From Rothia sp. ZJ932 (GTDB lineage Bacteria; Actinomycetota; Actinomycetes; Actinomycetales; Micrococcaceae), in NCBI RefSeq assembly GCF_016924835.1, contig NZ_CP070480.1:1984001-2048000 (forward strand): 64,000 bases of DNA, written 5' to 3'. This document shows, piece after piece, positions 17,953-25,875 of this stretch. Under the pieces are notes generated by a model. That model was not told the origin of the DNA, did not search any database, and saw only the letters and a list, made by a program, of their open reading frames with translations. Made by a program: the position numbers and the translations under genes. Positions within the stretch are counted from its first letter, which is position 1, and each line of letters begins with the position of its first letter.

Positions 17953-18632
17953 GTTCCAGATTTTCCCATCTACTCAAACGGAACAAAACCTGGGACACTT
18001 CAATGCACAGAGACCACTCTGACCGCGTTATCCCGCTGAGACGCGCTCTTGGCTGTACGTTTGCCGCCGCCTTTAGCCACTTTTTCAACCCGTTCAGTAG
18101 CTAACCCTTCTTGAGAACTCAACAACCACATAGCGCGCATCAACTGACGCACCTTCACATAGTCTTCACCAAATACATCAACCATCAAGGCTTTCTTACT
18201 TTCGTCAGTTCTAGGGATACTCGGCTCTAACGAGATACCGATAAATAGCGGGTCTTGGCTATCTTCAACCTGCACCCACAACACCCCATCAATCTCACTC
18301 TCGGTGGCTGTGCCTGCCCGAAGCTGTTCACGCTCCAGAACTGCCGCTCCAGATAATCCATCGTGACCTTGATACCGGTGCCGCCATTGAACATAACGAT
18401 GCCACACTCATCAGCGTAAAAATTCCCCGCGTCAGCAGGTAGAGAATCCTTAGCGGTAGTGGCCAAGATACTCATTTCCTCAGAAACCCACATCATTGTT
18501 GCACCCTGCACCTGCTGCTGCATCACCTGAGCGGTCTCTGGTAGGTCGATACCCTGGGATCTACGGCCAAAGAACTCAGCAAAATACCGCTTGATACCCG
18601 GTAAGTCTTTAGGCTTACAAAAACTCATGAGT

Positions 18633-18992
18633 CTACCCCCGCATGAGATTTTCAATCCAAGGGCGTGAAACCCCCAAAGCCTCAGCAGTCGGGGCTTTCT
18701 TAAAACCAGCAAAATTCACCAGCAACCGCGCCAACAGCTCATACCCCGCTCGACGCTCCAACTCCTGAACATCAGCAACCCCGGACTTCATCGGACCAAC
18801 AGCCTCCGCATAACGACTAGCAATCGTTTTCCCGAAGACCTCCCACAGCACTCGGTTCAGCTGACGGTAAATATCAGAACCTAAATACCGATAATCAGCG
18901 CGAATAGAACGCAACAAATGCCCGGTAGTCGTTACCTCAACACTGGGGTTATAAACGAATTTCAGAGCTGATAGGGTCTCCCGTGCGTCCAT
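18633..18992 (-). CDS. Hypothetical protein, 119 residues
   Basis: A soluble, mostly helical protein with a C-terminal segment resembling a helix-turn-helix (KAPTAEALGVSRPWIENLM). No family is recognised. Its stop lies four bases before the start of the IS3-interrupted gene, so the two form a unit. Upstream lie the iteron-like repeats, so a role in controlling or replicating the element is possible but unproven. Confidence 0.6.
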   Translation of the reverse strand: MDARETLSALKFVYNPSVEVTTTGHLLRSIRADYRYLGSDIYRQLNRVLWEVFGKTIASRYAEAVGPMKSGVADVQELERRAGYELLARLLVNFAGFKKAPTAEALGVSRPWIENLMRG

Positions 18993-19081
18993 TGCAACAC
19001 CCCCCTGTACCTTTTGAGGCGGTGGACTGGAGCTTTTCGATTTTGCGAAAGAGAGCCCGCTCCCAACGCTGAAAATAACCT

Positions 19082-19222
19082 ACCGGAAAAATCTTCCGGT
19101 AGAAAAGAAATACCTAGTCAGGCACAACCGGAAAAATTTTCCGGTAGAACGACCAACCGGAAAACTGACGTTGACCAACCGGAAAAATCAGGTGTTTCAA
19201 CCGGAAAAAATTCGACAAACTG
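19082..19222. repeat. Iteron-like cluster of ACCGGAAAAAT repeats
   Basis: The core ACCGGAAAA starts at 19082, 19127, 19156, 19178 and 19200; the last three are spaced exactly 22 bases. The first two copies are each followed by TTCCGGT, forming near-perfect palindromes. Regular 22-bp spacing equals two helical turns, as in plasmid replication iterons or multi-site operators. The sequence around is A/T-rich. No replication initiator gene is recognised nearby. Confidence 0.7.
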
Positions 19223-19358
19223 CCTTTAATAGGAACGCGCGCGCGATTAACCCATTTAAAAACCCAGTTAATCCATCCATCAGTCCTTCTTCGAACTCAA
19301 CAGAAGCCAAAGATTCCTTGGTAGCGGGTTTTCTCAAACACACAGACATATGAACGCA

Positions 19359-19409
19359 TTGAGATACCATGCAATTCGCACTTTCAGTATAAATGCAAAC
19401 GATTCTCAA
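19359..19409. promoter_or_regulatory. Inverted pair of TTGAGA sites, Fur/Zur-box-like
   Basis: TTGAGATACCATGCAAT on the plus strand (19359-19375) faces TTGAGAATCGTTTGCAT on the minus strand (19393-19409). The second resembles Fur-family boxes. It sits just outside the right edge of the island, while the truncated CobW-rpmJ unit lies just outside the left edge, so it could be the separated promoter of that zinc operon. This is a tentative match by eye. Confidence 0.3.
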
Positions 19410-19419
19410 TAGCAAATTA

Positions 19420-19436
19420 AGGGGCGTGTCGCCCCT
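19420..19436 (-). terminator. Short hairpin after the permease genes
   Basis: AGGGGCG and its complement around TGT form a 7-bp stem right after the stop of the minus-strand permease; the tail reads TTAATTT in the direction of transcription. A weak terminator candidate. Confidence 0.45.
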
Positions 19437-19441
19437 ACGAG

Positions 19442-20872
19442 TTACCCTTCTGTATGACCTGCTGCTTGGCGGGCTTCGGAGAAAGCCTCCTCATCAACGG
19501 TGAGCTGATGCTTGATAATCGCGAAGTACAAAATCGTCAGCAGCACAAAGTAAACCACGCCGACGGTTGCAGGCAGCACGTTGTTGTTAAGCCTAAAGAG
19601 CGCCACCCAAATTGCAAAGAGAGCAAGGATGGCGGCACCTGCGGTCAGGCGTCCGCCCCACAGGCGGAAAGCCGACGAGTTACCCTCGACGCGCTTGAAC
19701 GCGATGTAGGCAAGCAGAATCAACACCCACACAGTCAGGGCGCAGACCATTACCAGGGTAATCATGACGCCAAAGGCGGCAGTGGGCAGTACTACGGCAA
19801 GAATGACTGCTAGGACGATGCCCGAGAGTGAAACCATCATGGCGCGTACTGGAATACCGGTTGAGCTGACCTGCGCTAGTGCGTGAGGTGCCATGCGATC
19901 ACCCGCCATGGAGTGCATGAGGCGGGAGCTAGCGTATAGGTTAGCGTTAGCCGCTGAGAGGGCAGCTACTAGCACCACGAAGTTAGTGATTGAAGCGGCA
20001 GCGGGCACGCCCACTTCAGCAAAGACCATCACGAAAGGGCTGGTAGCGATGGTGCCATCAAGAGCAGCTGCGGTCTGCCAGGGCACCAGGGAGGCAACGA
20101 TAAACATGGAGAGCACGTAGAAGGTCGCCAGACGCCACATCATTGCCTTTGCGCTGGTGCGTACTGAGCGGGCGGGGTCTTGCGCTTCTGCCGCTGAAAT
20201 GGAGATCATTTCAATGCCGCCAAAGGAGAACATGACGATTGCCAGTGAGAGCCACACTGAGTCAAAACCGTTGGGCATGAACCCGCCATCGTTGACGAGG
20301 TTGGCAGTGCCGGTAGCTTCGTGACCGGGTACGCCGAAGAAAATGAGGCACAGACCCACCAGAATGAAAGCGACGAGGGCAAAGACCTTGACTGAAGACA
20401 GCAAGAATTCGGTGGCACCAAAGTGCTTTACCGATCGGATGTTCAGCGCAAGAATCAGCAGACCAAAGACGACGATGCCTACCCACAGTGGTAGTTGGGG
20501 CCACCAGTAGGTGAGGTAGCTGCTCACCGCTACCAGTTCTAGACCGGTGATAATGCAGGTGGCAGTCCAGTATGCCCAGCGGGTGAGAAAGCCTGCGTAG
20601 GGGCTGAGATAGCGGGTGGCGATGGAACCAAAGCCGCCGCGCACCGGGTAGCGTACAGCCATTTCGCCGGCAGCACCGCCAATAACGGCGGCAATCATAG
20701 AGCCAATAGCGTAGCTCAAAATAATGGCAGGGCCGGTCAGGGTAATCGCCGAGCCCGACCCCAAAAAGAGACCGGTGCCGAGGGCTGAACCCAGCACGAT
20801 CATGGTCATCTGACCGTGCGAGAGTGAACGTTTAAGGTGCGAATCAGCTGGCTGCGCTACTGTGGACGCCAT
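19442..20872 (-). CDS. Amino acid permease (APC superfamily, AAT family)
   Basis: A 476-residue, 12-helix amino acid-proton symporter. The N-terminal MTMIVLGSALGTGLFLGSG and the segment RYPVRGGFGSIATRYLSPYA are diagnostic of the AAT family (AroP/ProY/CycA type). ATG 20872 (MASTVAQPADS) is preferred to a start 54 bases upstream because AGAAAGAAA precedes it. It is paired with a close paralogue 70 bases upstream on the same strand, probably from tandem duplication. Substrate unknown. Confidence 0.88.
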   Translation of the reverse strand: MASTVAQPADSHLKRSLSHGQMTMIVLGSALGTGLFLGSGSAITLTGPAIILSYAIGSMIAAVIGGAAGEMAVRYPVRGGFGSIATRYLSPYAGFLTRWAYWTATCIITGLELVAVSSYLTYWWPQLPLWVGIVVFGLLILALNIRSVKHFGATEFLLSSVKVFALVAFILVGLCLIFFGVPGHEATGTANLVNDGGFMPNGFDSVWLSLAIVMFSFGGIEMISISAAEAQDPARSVRTSAKAMMWRLATFYVLSMFIVASLVPWQTAAALDGTIATSPFVMVFAEVGVPAAASITNFVVLVAALSAANANLYASSRLMHSMAGDRMAPHALAQVSSTGIPVRAMMVSLSGIVLAVILAVVLPTAAFGVMITLVMVCALTVWVLILLAYIAFKRVEGNSSAFRLWGGRLTAGAAILALFAIWVALFRLNNNVLPATVGVVYFVLLTILYFAIIKHQLTVDEEAFSEARQAAGHTEG

Positions 20873-20942
20873 GTGTTTTTCTTTCTGATGCGTGTGAAGT
20901 GAAAAAACGGGGCCGGCGCGTGCCAACCCCGCCTATTAAACC

Positions 20943-22364
20943 CTAGTGGGTGTCGTTAGCGTAAGTGCTTGCTTCTTCGAAGGCGCTCTCGTCGAGGTGA
21001 TGGCGAGAGCGTACTGCGGCGAAGTAGACCACGGTGATGAGGGCAAAGAATCCAATACCGACTACGGCGGGAATTGCCATGTTGCGGGTGAAGAACATCG
21101 CAACAACGGTTGCCAGTACGCCGATGAGGGCAACGGCTGCGGACGCGCGTCCTCCCAGAACACGGAAGGGTGAGCTGTTGCCTTCTACAGCTTTGAAGCG
21201 CATGTAGGAAAGCAGGATCATGCTCCAGACCACCAGCACGCAGATGGTGACCAGTGACATCATCATGACGAAGATGTTGGCGACGTCGGTGATTGCCATG
21301 ATGACGGCAACTACTGAACCCAGCATAGAAAGCGCCAGCGCAAGCACGGGAATACCGTTAGCGCTAGTTTTGGCAATGGCGCGAGGTGCCATACCGTCAC
21401 CAGCAAGCGCATGCATCTGGCGGGTTGCCGCGTAGAGGGCTGCGTTGGCGCCTGAAAGTGCCGCAGTGAGAATCACGAAGTTGGTGATGCCTGCGATGTA
21501 GGGAACGTTCAGGGCTGAGAAGACGGTGACGAAGGGTGAGGTTTCGATCTCGCCTTGCAGGTTGGCTGCGTCGCGCCAGGGCATCATGGCAACAATGATG
21601 AAGATTGCCAGCACGTAGAAGGTTGCTAGGCGGTACATCATTGCTTTGAGTGATGAGCTGACGGAGCGTACCGGGTCTTTTGCTTCTGCTGCTGAGATAG
21701 AAATCAGCTCTACGCCGCCGAAAGAGAACATGACGATTGCCAGGGACATCCAGATGGAGGAAAGCCCGTTGGGTATGAAGCCGCCGTCGTTGGTGAGGTT
21801 ATCTAGACCGGTTGCCGGGGTGTTGGGCAGACCAAAAAAGAGCAGAATCAAACCGAAGATAATAAAGACGATAACGGCGGTGACTTTGATGGAGGAGAGG
21901 AAGAACTCCATGGTGCCAAAGGACTTCACAGAGGTCAGGTTCAAGCCAACAATGATCGCGCCGGAAACAACAACCCAGAGCCAGAGGGGAATTTCGGGAT
22001 ACCAGTAACCCATGTACTTTCCAACAGCAACCAGTTCAGCACCGGTGAGCGGCACCATGGTGGTCCAGTACGCCCAGCGGGTCAGAAAGCCCGCGTAGGG
22101 GCCGAGGTAGCGTCCAGCAACCGTGCCGAAGCCTCCCTTGACGGGATAACGTACAGCCATTTCACCAGCGCAACCGGCAATGATGGCGGCAAGCACAGAA
22201 CCTACTGCGTAGCTGATGATAACGGCAGGCCCCGCGATGGCAATGGCGCCACCCGAGCCCAAGAACAGACCCGTTCCAACTGCTAGACCCAGGGCGATCA
22301 TCGTCATTTGCCCGTGTGAAAGCGACCGGGAGAGCCCGTTGGCCGCTACCTTCTGAGAAGACAT
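20943..22364 (-). CDS. Amino acid permease, tandem paralogue (AAT family)
   Basis: A 473-residue permease closely similar to the one at 19442-20872 (shared GFIPNGLSSIWMSLAIVMFS-type and ISISAAEAKDP segments). Twelve hydrophobic helices, with the substrate-binding GTGLFLGSGGAIAIAGPA motif in helix 1. AATAAAGG precedes ATG 22364. It is the first gene of a two-gene permease unit. Duplicated permeases usually differ in substrate preference, which cannot be read here. Confidence 0.88.
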   Translation of the reverse strand: MSSQKVAANGLSRSLSHGQMTMIALGLAVGTGLFLGSGGAIAIAGPAVIISYAVGSVLAAIIAGCAGEMAVRYPVKGGFGTVAGRYLGPYAGFLTRWAYWTTMVPLTGAELVAVGKYMGYWYPEIPLWLWVVVSGAIIVGLNLTSVKSFGTMEFFLSSIKVTAVIVFIIFGLILLFFGLPNTPATGLDNLTNDGGFIPNGLSSIWMSLAIVMFSFGGVELISISAAEAKDPVRSVSSSLKAMMYRLATFYVLAIFIIVAMMPWRDAANLQGEIETSPFVTVFSALNVPYIAGITNFVILTAALSGANAALYAATRQMHALAGDGMAPRAIAKTSANGIPVLALALSMLGSVVAVIMAITDVANIFVMMMSLVTICVLVVWSMILLSYMRFKAVEGNSSPFRVLGGRASAAVALIGVLATVVAMFFTRNMAIPAVVGIGFFALITVVYFAAVRSRHHLDESAFEEASTYANDTH

Positions 22365-22480
22365 AGATAAACCTTTATTTCTTCAGGTAAAAAGTGTGGG
22401 GTGTTTGCTAACAACGGCTAAGCATTGCCAGCAGTACAGGCAATTATGCGCCTTTAGCACCCAAAAATCACTTTGTCATC

Positions 22481-23164
22481 TTAGTAAGTGGTATAGGCGG
22501 CAGTTTCTTTTTTCTTGAACCACTGGATCAGCGGGTAGGTGATGGGCACGAGAACTACTTCAACCAGGCACTTGTAGGCGTACCCGACCAGCAGGTAGTT
22601 GAAGAACTGCGGCAGGGTTTCAATGCCCAAGATGGGGGCTGCAATAGAGCAGAAAATGAGAGTATCAGCTAGCTGACCGACCAGGGTTGAACCCACGAGG
22701 CGGGCGACCAAGAAGCGTCCGGCGGTGCGCTTTTTCAGTGCCACCATGACCCAGGAGTTGAGCAGCTGCCCCACCAGGTAGCCAAGCAAAGAACCGGCAA
22801 CAATCAACGGCACGGGGCCGAGCACGGTTTCTAGAGCGGTCTGGTTTTCGTAAAAGTCAGCGCTGGGCAGTTTGATGGTGATCCAGAAGGTGAGCGCCGC
22901 AAAAGCTGCTGCGGAGAAAGACGCGAAGATGACGCGCCGAGCCTTGGCAAATCCATAGACCTCAGCGATGATATCGCCAACAATGTAGGCGAGCGGGTAG
23001 AGAAAGAAACCGCCGTCGGTGAGGATCGGACCAAACGCTACGCCTTTGGTGGCGGCGATATTTGAGATGACCAAAATCACCGCTGATGCGGCGAGCAAGA
23101 GGTCGAAATAGGTGCGGGGTGGACGCGCGGTGCCGGGCAGGGTGGTGTCAGGTGAGCCAGTCAT
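22481..23164 (-). CDS. Queuosine precursor transporter (YhhQ/QPTR, VUT family)
   Basis: A 227-residue, six-helix protein of the COG1738/DUF165 family, shown for E. coli YhhQ to import queuosine precursors. Visible signatures are LVISNIAATKGVAFGP near the N-terminus and FFLYPLAYIVGDIIAEVYGF in the middle. ATG 23164 with an AGGAAAA site is chosen over an earlier ATG at 23194 that would overlap the leader hairpin. With tgt at 6597-8087 it suggests uptake of queuine or preQ1. Confidence 0.87.
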   Translation of the reverse strand: MTGSPDTTLPGTARPPRTYFDLLLAASAVILVISNIAATKGVAFGPILTDGGFFLYPLAYIVGDIIAEVYGFAKARRVIFASFSAAAFAALTFWITIKLPSADFYENQTALETVLGPVPLIVAGSLLGYLVGQLLNSWVMVALKKRTAGRFLVARLVGSTLVGQLADTLIFCSIAAPILGIETLPQFFNYLLVGYAYKCLVEVVLVPITYPLIQWFKKKETAAYTTY

Positions 23165-23189
23165 AGAGGTTTTCCTTGAAAGATGCTTG

Positions 23190-23215
23190 GGCACTCCCTG
23201 CGTTTAGGGAGCACC
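23190..23215 (-). promoter_or_regulatory. Leader hairpin upstream of the queuosine precursor transporter
   Basis: A 10-bp stem (GGTGCTCCCT and AGGGAGTGCC on the minus strand, two G-T pairs) with a 6-base loop lies 26 bases before the start codon. It does not match the known preQ1 riboswitch consensus by eye. Confidence 0.35.
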
Positions 23216-23376
23216 TACTACAGAGAGTGTGTACGTTGTTGCCCGTCTGCCACCCGAGCAGGTTTTATTGTAGCGGGTAAGCGCGGGTAAGACTGAAAGC
23301 TGACTGTTCGCTGTGAAACTTTGACCGCGCGCTCTGAGCGGAAAAATTTACTGACAAGTTACGGTAAAGTGTCGTC

Positions 23377-24039
23377 ATGCCCAAAATTTCAGCAGCTTCA
23401 AACGCAGCCCAGCGCGAGAATACCCAGCGCGCCATTCTTGACTCTTTCGGTCAGCTTCTTTATTCGCACGGTCTACCCGGTCTGACGATGACGGACGTTG
23501 CTAAAAATGCGGGCATCGGCAGAACTGCTGTCTACAATTACTTTGCTGATATGGGTGAGCTACTGGTTGCCTACGCTCTCAATGAGACCGAACGTTTTCT
23601 CATTGAACTGCGCGAAAACCTTGAGGGCATTGATAACCCCATTGACAAGCTGGCGGTTTATATTCGCCTTTCGATTGAAGATATGGGTCGCCGCCATATG
23701 CCTCCAGGCCCCGCGATGCGCTCGGTGCTCTCCCCCGAATCTTTTGCCAAGCTCGGCAAGCATGTACGTGAGCTACAAATGGTACTGGCGAACATTCTCA
23801 GCGAGGCTATTGATCAGCACTATATTCCCGCCAATGACATTCAAGAGATGGCGCTTTTAGTACACGGTTCACTGGGGTCTAGCGCTGACCGCGCCGAAGA
23901 CGCAGAAGACGTTGCCGAGCGTGAGCGCCACATTGCCTCGTCCATTCGTTTTATTCAGATGGGATTGGGGGCCCGTTTTGATGCCGAGGGGCATCCTGTG
24001 GCTTTACCCTTAGAAAAGGATGCCTTGGTTGCGGCGTAG
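23377..24039 (+). CDS. TetR/AcrR family transcriptional regulator
   Basis: A 220-residue regulator. The N-terminal helix-turn-helix is clear: TMTDVAKNAGIGRTAVYNYF, after RAILDSFGQLLYSHG. The C-terminal ligand domain is unassigned. It is divergent from the queuosine-precursor transporter, with about 210 bases between starts, so it may regulate that gene or itself. A possible promoter (TTTACTGACA, GGTAAAG) lies just before the ATG. Confidence 0.87.
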   Translation: MPKISAASNAAQRENTQRAILDSFGQLLYSHGLPGLTMTDVAKNAGIGRTAVYNYFADMGELLVAYALNETERFLIELRENLEGIDNPIDKLAVYIRLSIEDMGRRHMPPGPAMRSVLSPESFAKLGKHVRELQMVLANILSEAIDQHYIPANDIQEMALLVHGSLGSSADRAEDAEDVAERERHIASSIRFIQMGLGARFDAEGHPVALPLEKDALVAA

Positions 24040-24078
24040 GGGCGTAACTGACTGCACAACGGGGAACGGCAGATGGCG

Positions 24079-24402
24079 TTAGCCGAAGGTGAGCGCTCCG
24101 TAGAGCAGAACCCCGGTTACCAAGGCGATGAGTACGTTTTTGCGCCACAGGTATAAGCCGATAGTTGCTACCAGGGCAGCCGCCAGAGCCAGTGTGTTGC
24201 GGGTTTCGGTGAAGTTGCCGTGCTGAATGGAGTAGGCAACGAGAATCACCATGATTCCGCCGGGTAGCATTTTGCCGATGGCGAGCACGTAGGGGTTGGC
24301 GGCAACTGCGCGCATGCCCATCATGGGTACGAACCGCAGTCCGAAGGTGACGACAGCCGCTACCGCAATCAGAAAGCCCTGCCATAGCGAAAAGGGAAAG
24401 TG
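24079..24402 (-). pseudogene. azlD: AzlD-type branched-chain amino acid exporter subunit, 5' end lost
   Basis: About 108 residues match AzlD: WQGFLIAVAAVVTFGLRFVP, LAIGKMLPGGIMVILVAY and a C-terminal LLYGALTFG, with four hydrophobic segments. The frame has no start codon: upstream of codon CAC at 24400-24402 it runs without ATG, GTG or TTG into a stop. The partner gene azlC is missing. A fragment starting at ATG 24324 could be made but lacks the first helix. Confidence 0.65.
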
Positions 24403-24419
24403 CTCTCTCTTTGGGGCAG

Positions 24420-25176
24420 CGCGCCTACGCTGACCTGTTCACCGCTTATGCCTCTTTTGAGAAAGTCTTTTACCCTGCGCTGATTGGTTTGCAGGTGGCG
24501 ATGAGTGTGCTCGCCCCCCAAGGGTGGATGGGCGCGATTATCGCTTCAGCGGCGTGATTTGTGTGGCGCTGGTGGGTAAGGGGTCTATCTCTAACTATTT
24601 CTTCAGTCTTGTTCAGAACGTTTTCTATTTTTATTTGGCATTGCAGGCGGTCTTCTTTGGTGAAGTGATGTTTGAGTTCTTCTACGTGATTACTCAGTTC
24701 TGGGGTTTATATACCTGGCGTAAGAATATGACTAAAGAACCAGAGGGGGGACGAAGCTAAGGAGGTTCGCGCCCGCCGCGTCTTTGTGGCTGACTGGGCA
24801 GGTATTTTAGCGGTTTTGGTGGCTGGTAGCTGGGGTTACGGCATCCTGCTGACGAACATTGGTTCTAACCAGCCCTACATTGACTCTTTCACCACCGTGA
24901 TTGCGGTGATTGCCCCAGTTGCTCATGGTCTACCGCTTCCGTGAGCGGTGGCTGTTGTGGATCGTGCTGAACATCGCGCAGATTATTCTGTGGCTAACCA
25001 GTGACACTGACGGAGCTATGAACATTGTGGTCATATACTGCGCCTTTATTTTGAACTCCCTCTGCGGCTGGCACAACTGGACCAGACTCTCCAAGGTATC
25101 CGAAGTCCGTAGGGCAGGGCTGGCGGATGCGTCCATCGCAGACAGCGCGGACGCGGCTGCGAGTCGCAGGGCGTAA
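24420..25176 (+). pseudogene. pnuC: PnuC-type nicotinamide/NMN transporter remnant with several frameshifts
   Basis: PnuC segments occur in order but in different frames: YPALIGLQVAMSVLAP, then (shift at about 24552) GVICVALVGKGSISNYFF and QFWGLYTWRKNM, then (shift at about 24758) RVFVADWAGILAVLVAG, then (shift at about 24920) LLMVYRFRERWLLWIVLNIA and VVIYCAFILNSLCGWHNW. At least three indels are needed to restore one protein. The start is unclear. Confidence 0.75.
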
Positions 25177-25277
25177 GTTTTGCGCACCCCTGTTGCAGAT
25201 ACCCACTGCGCGTTTGCACCAGGGTTTTTCGCGTGTTGCAAGAATTGTTGTAAGAGCGCTCTTTGAGGGCAAAACAA

Positions 25278-25316
25278 AACCCCGTTCATCTCAGTCTGAC
25301 TGAGATGAACGGGGTT
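25278..25316. terminator. Perfect hairpin between pnuC remnant and tRNA-Ser
   Basis: A 17-bp perfect stem (AACCCCGTTCATCTCAG at 25278-25294, complement at 25300-25316) with a 5-base loop. It lies just downstream of the minus-strand tRNA and can terminate both strands. Confidence 0.8.
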
Positions 25317-25322
25317 CATTGT

Positions 25323-25410
25323 TGGCGGAGGATAGGGGATTTGAACCCCTGAGGGCGTGAACCCAACACGCGTTCCAGGCGTGCGCCATAGGCCGCTAGG
25401 CGAATCCTCC
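25323..25410 (-). tRNA. tRNA-Ser(GGA)
   Basis: The minus strand folds as a class II tRNA: acceptor GGAGGAT/ATCCTCC, anticodon stem CACGC/GCGTG with loop CTGGAAC (anticodon GGA, reading UCC and UCU), a long variable arm typical of Ser, T-arm AGGGG TTCAAAT CCCCT, discriminator G and an encoded CCA. Confidence 0.95.
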
Positions 25411-25601
25411 AAGTGCTTACTCTCACCGACCAAAGCCAGCAAAAAGTGAACAGGTACGAGCTTACCCTAAAACACCACCCCGTGGCAACGTGAGACCCCG
25501 CCCCAGTTTGCACCGCCTCAATCTCGCGTCCGCACACAACGTAGCAGGCACCATGAGAGCGCATTTGCCTCCACCTTGAGCTGTGGGGTAGACTCTTACC
25601 T

Positions 25602-25690
25602 AGCCTCTCATGTGGCGTCATCTTGGAAAACTCCCCCAGGGCCGGAAGGCAGCAAGGGTATCTGGGCTCTGACGGGTGCGTGAGAGGTCT
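25602..25690 (+). ncRNA. ffs: Signal recognition particle RNA (4.5S type)
   Basis: The conserved domain IV is present: CCCAGGGCCGGAAGGCAGCA with the GGAA tetraloop and asymmetric loop, closed by CCTCTCA/TGAGAGG at the ends and followed by a T-rich tail. It binds Ffh and targets membrane proteins. In actinobacteria this gene commonly lies upstream of dnaX, as here. Confidence 0.93.
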
Positions 25691-25875
25691 TTTATTTTTA
25701 AGCACCCCTCATCACCGCTGTACACGCAAATGGGTGTAGGCGCAGCACTTTCGGCGTACCAGAACGCGGTCAGAGGCGGATGAGTCCCTAAAATGTCAGT
25801 CAACATCGTTAGACTTGTAGAAGCCACCCCTTTCGCCGGGTGTACAATCTCGTTAGAAACTTTGAGGGGTTAGTT

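Larger units (their letters stand above)
16696..18002 (-). mobile_element. IS3-family insertion sequence with ATG target duplication
   Basis: Terminal inverted repeats of 23 bases (16696-16718 and 17980-18002, 21 of 23 matching; outer ends TGAAGTG) bound a 1307-bp element. The 3-bp direct repeat ATG flanks it exactly (16693-16695 and 18003-18005), as expected for IS3 transposition. Both orfA and orfB are intact and overlapping, so the element may still be active, and the clean target duplication suggests a recent insertion. Confidence 0.93.
16493..18628 (-). pseudogene. Hypothetical actinobacterial gene interrupted by IS3 and frameshifts
   Basis: The gene starts at ATG 18626-18628 (MSFCKPKDLPGIKRYFAEFF), four bases after the stop of its upstream neighbour. 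At about 18355 the frame slips (FNGGTGIKV in one frame, then DGLSGAAVLEREQL in another). At 18003 the IS3 element begins; joining the flanks across it and one ATG target copy restores VVSVHRPQHEYRPPREGKGK in frame. A further shift near 16615 leads to QPYGPRDAGLRKPQYICPYI and the stop at 16493-16495. The C-terminal pattern (HEYRPP, WKNQPYGP, YIKGPDG) recurs in unnamed actinobacterial proteins. Function unknown. Confidence 0.65.

Noticed and set aside
19082-19222. Repeats at the island edge as a CRISPR array
   Set aside because: The repeated core is only about 11 bases, spacing is uneven for the first copies, and no cas genes are near.
10230-19440. The accessory island as a prophage
   Set aside because: No integrase, terminase, capsid, tail or lysis gene is recognisable; the content fits a plasmid-like or composite element better.
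23165-23376. A known preQ1 riboswitch before the queuosine-precursor transporter
   Set aside because: The hairpin lacks the conserved loop and A-rich tail of preQ1-I and does not fit the other classes by eye.
24524-24760. A 78-residue membrane protein gene
   Set aside because: It is the middle segment of the frameshifted pnuC remnant; neighbouring pieces in other frames complete the same protein.
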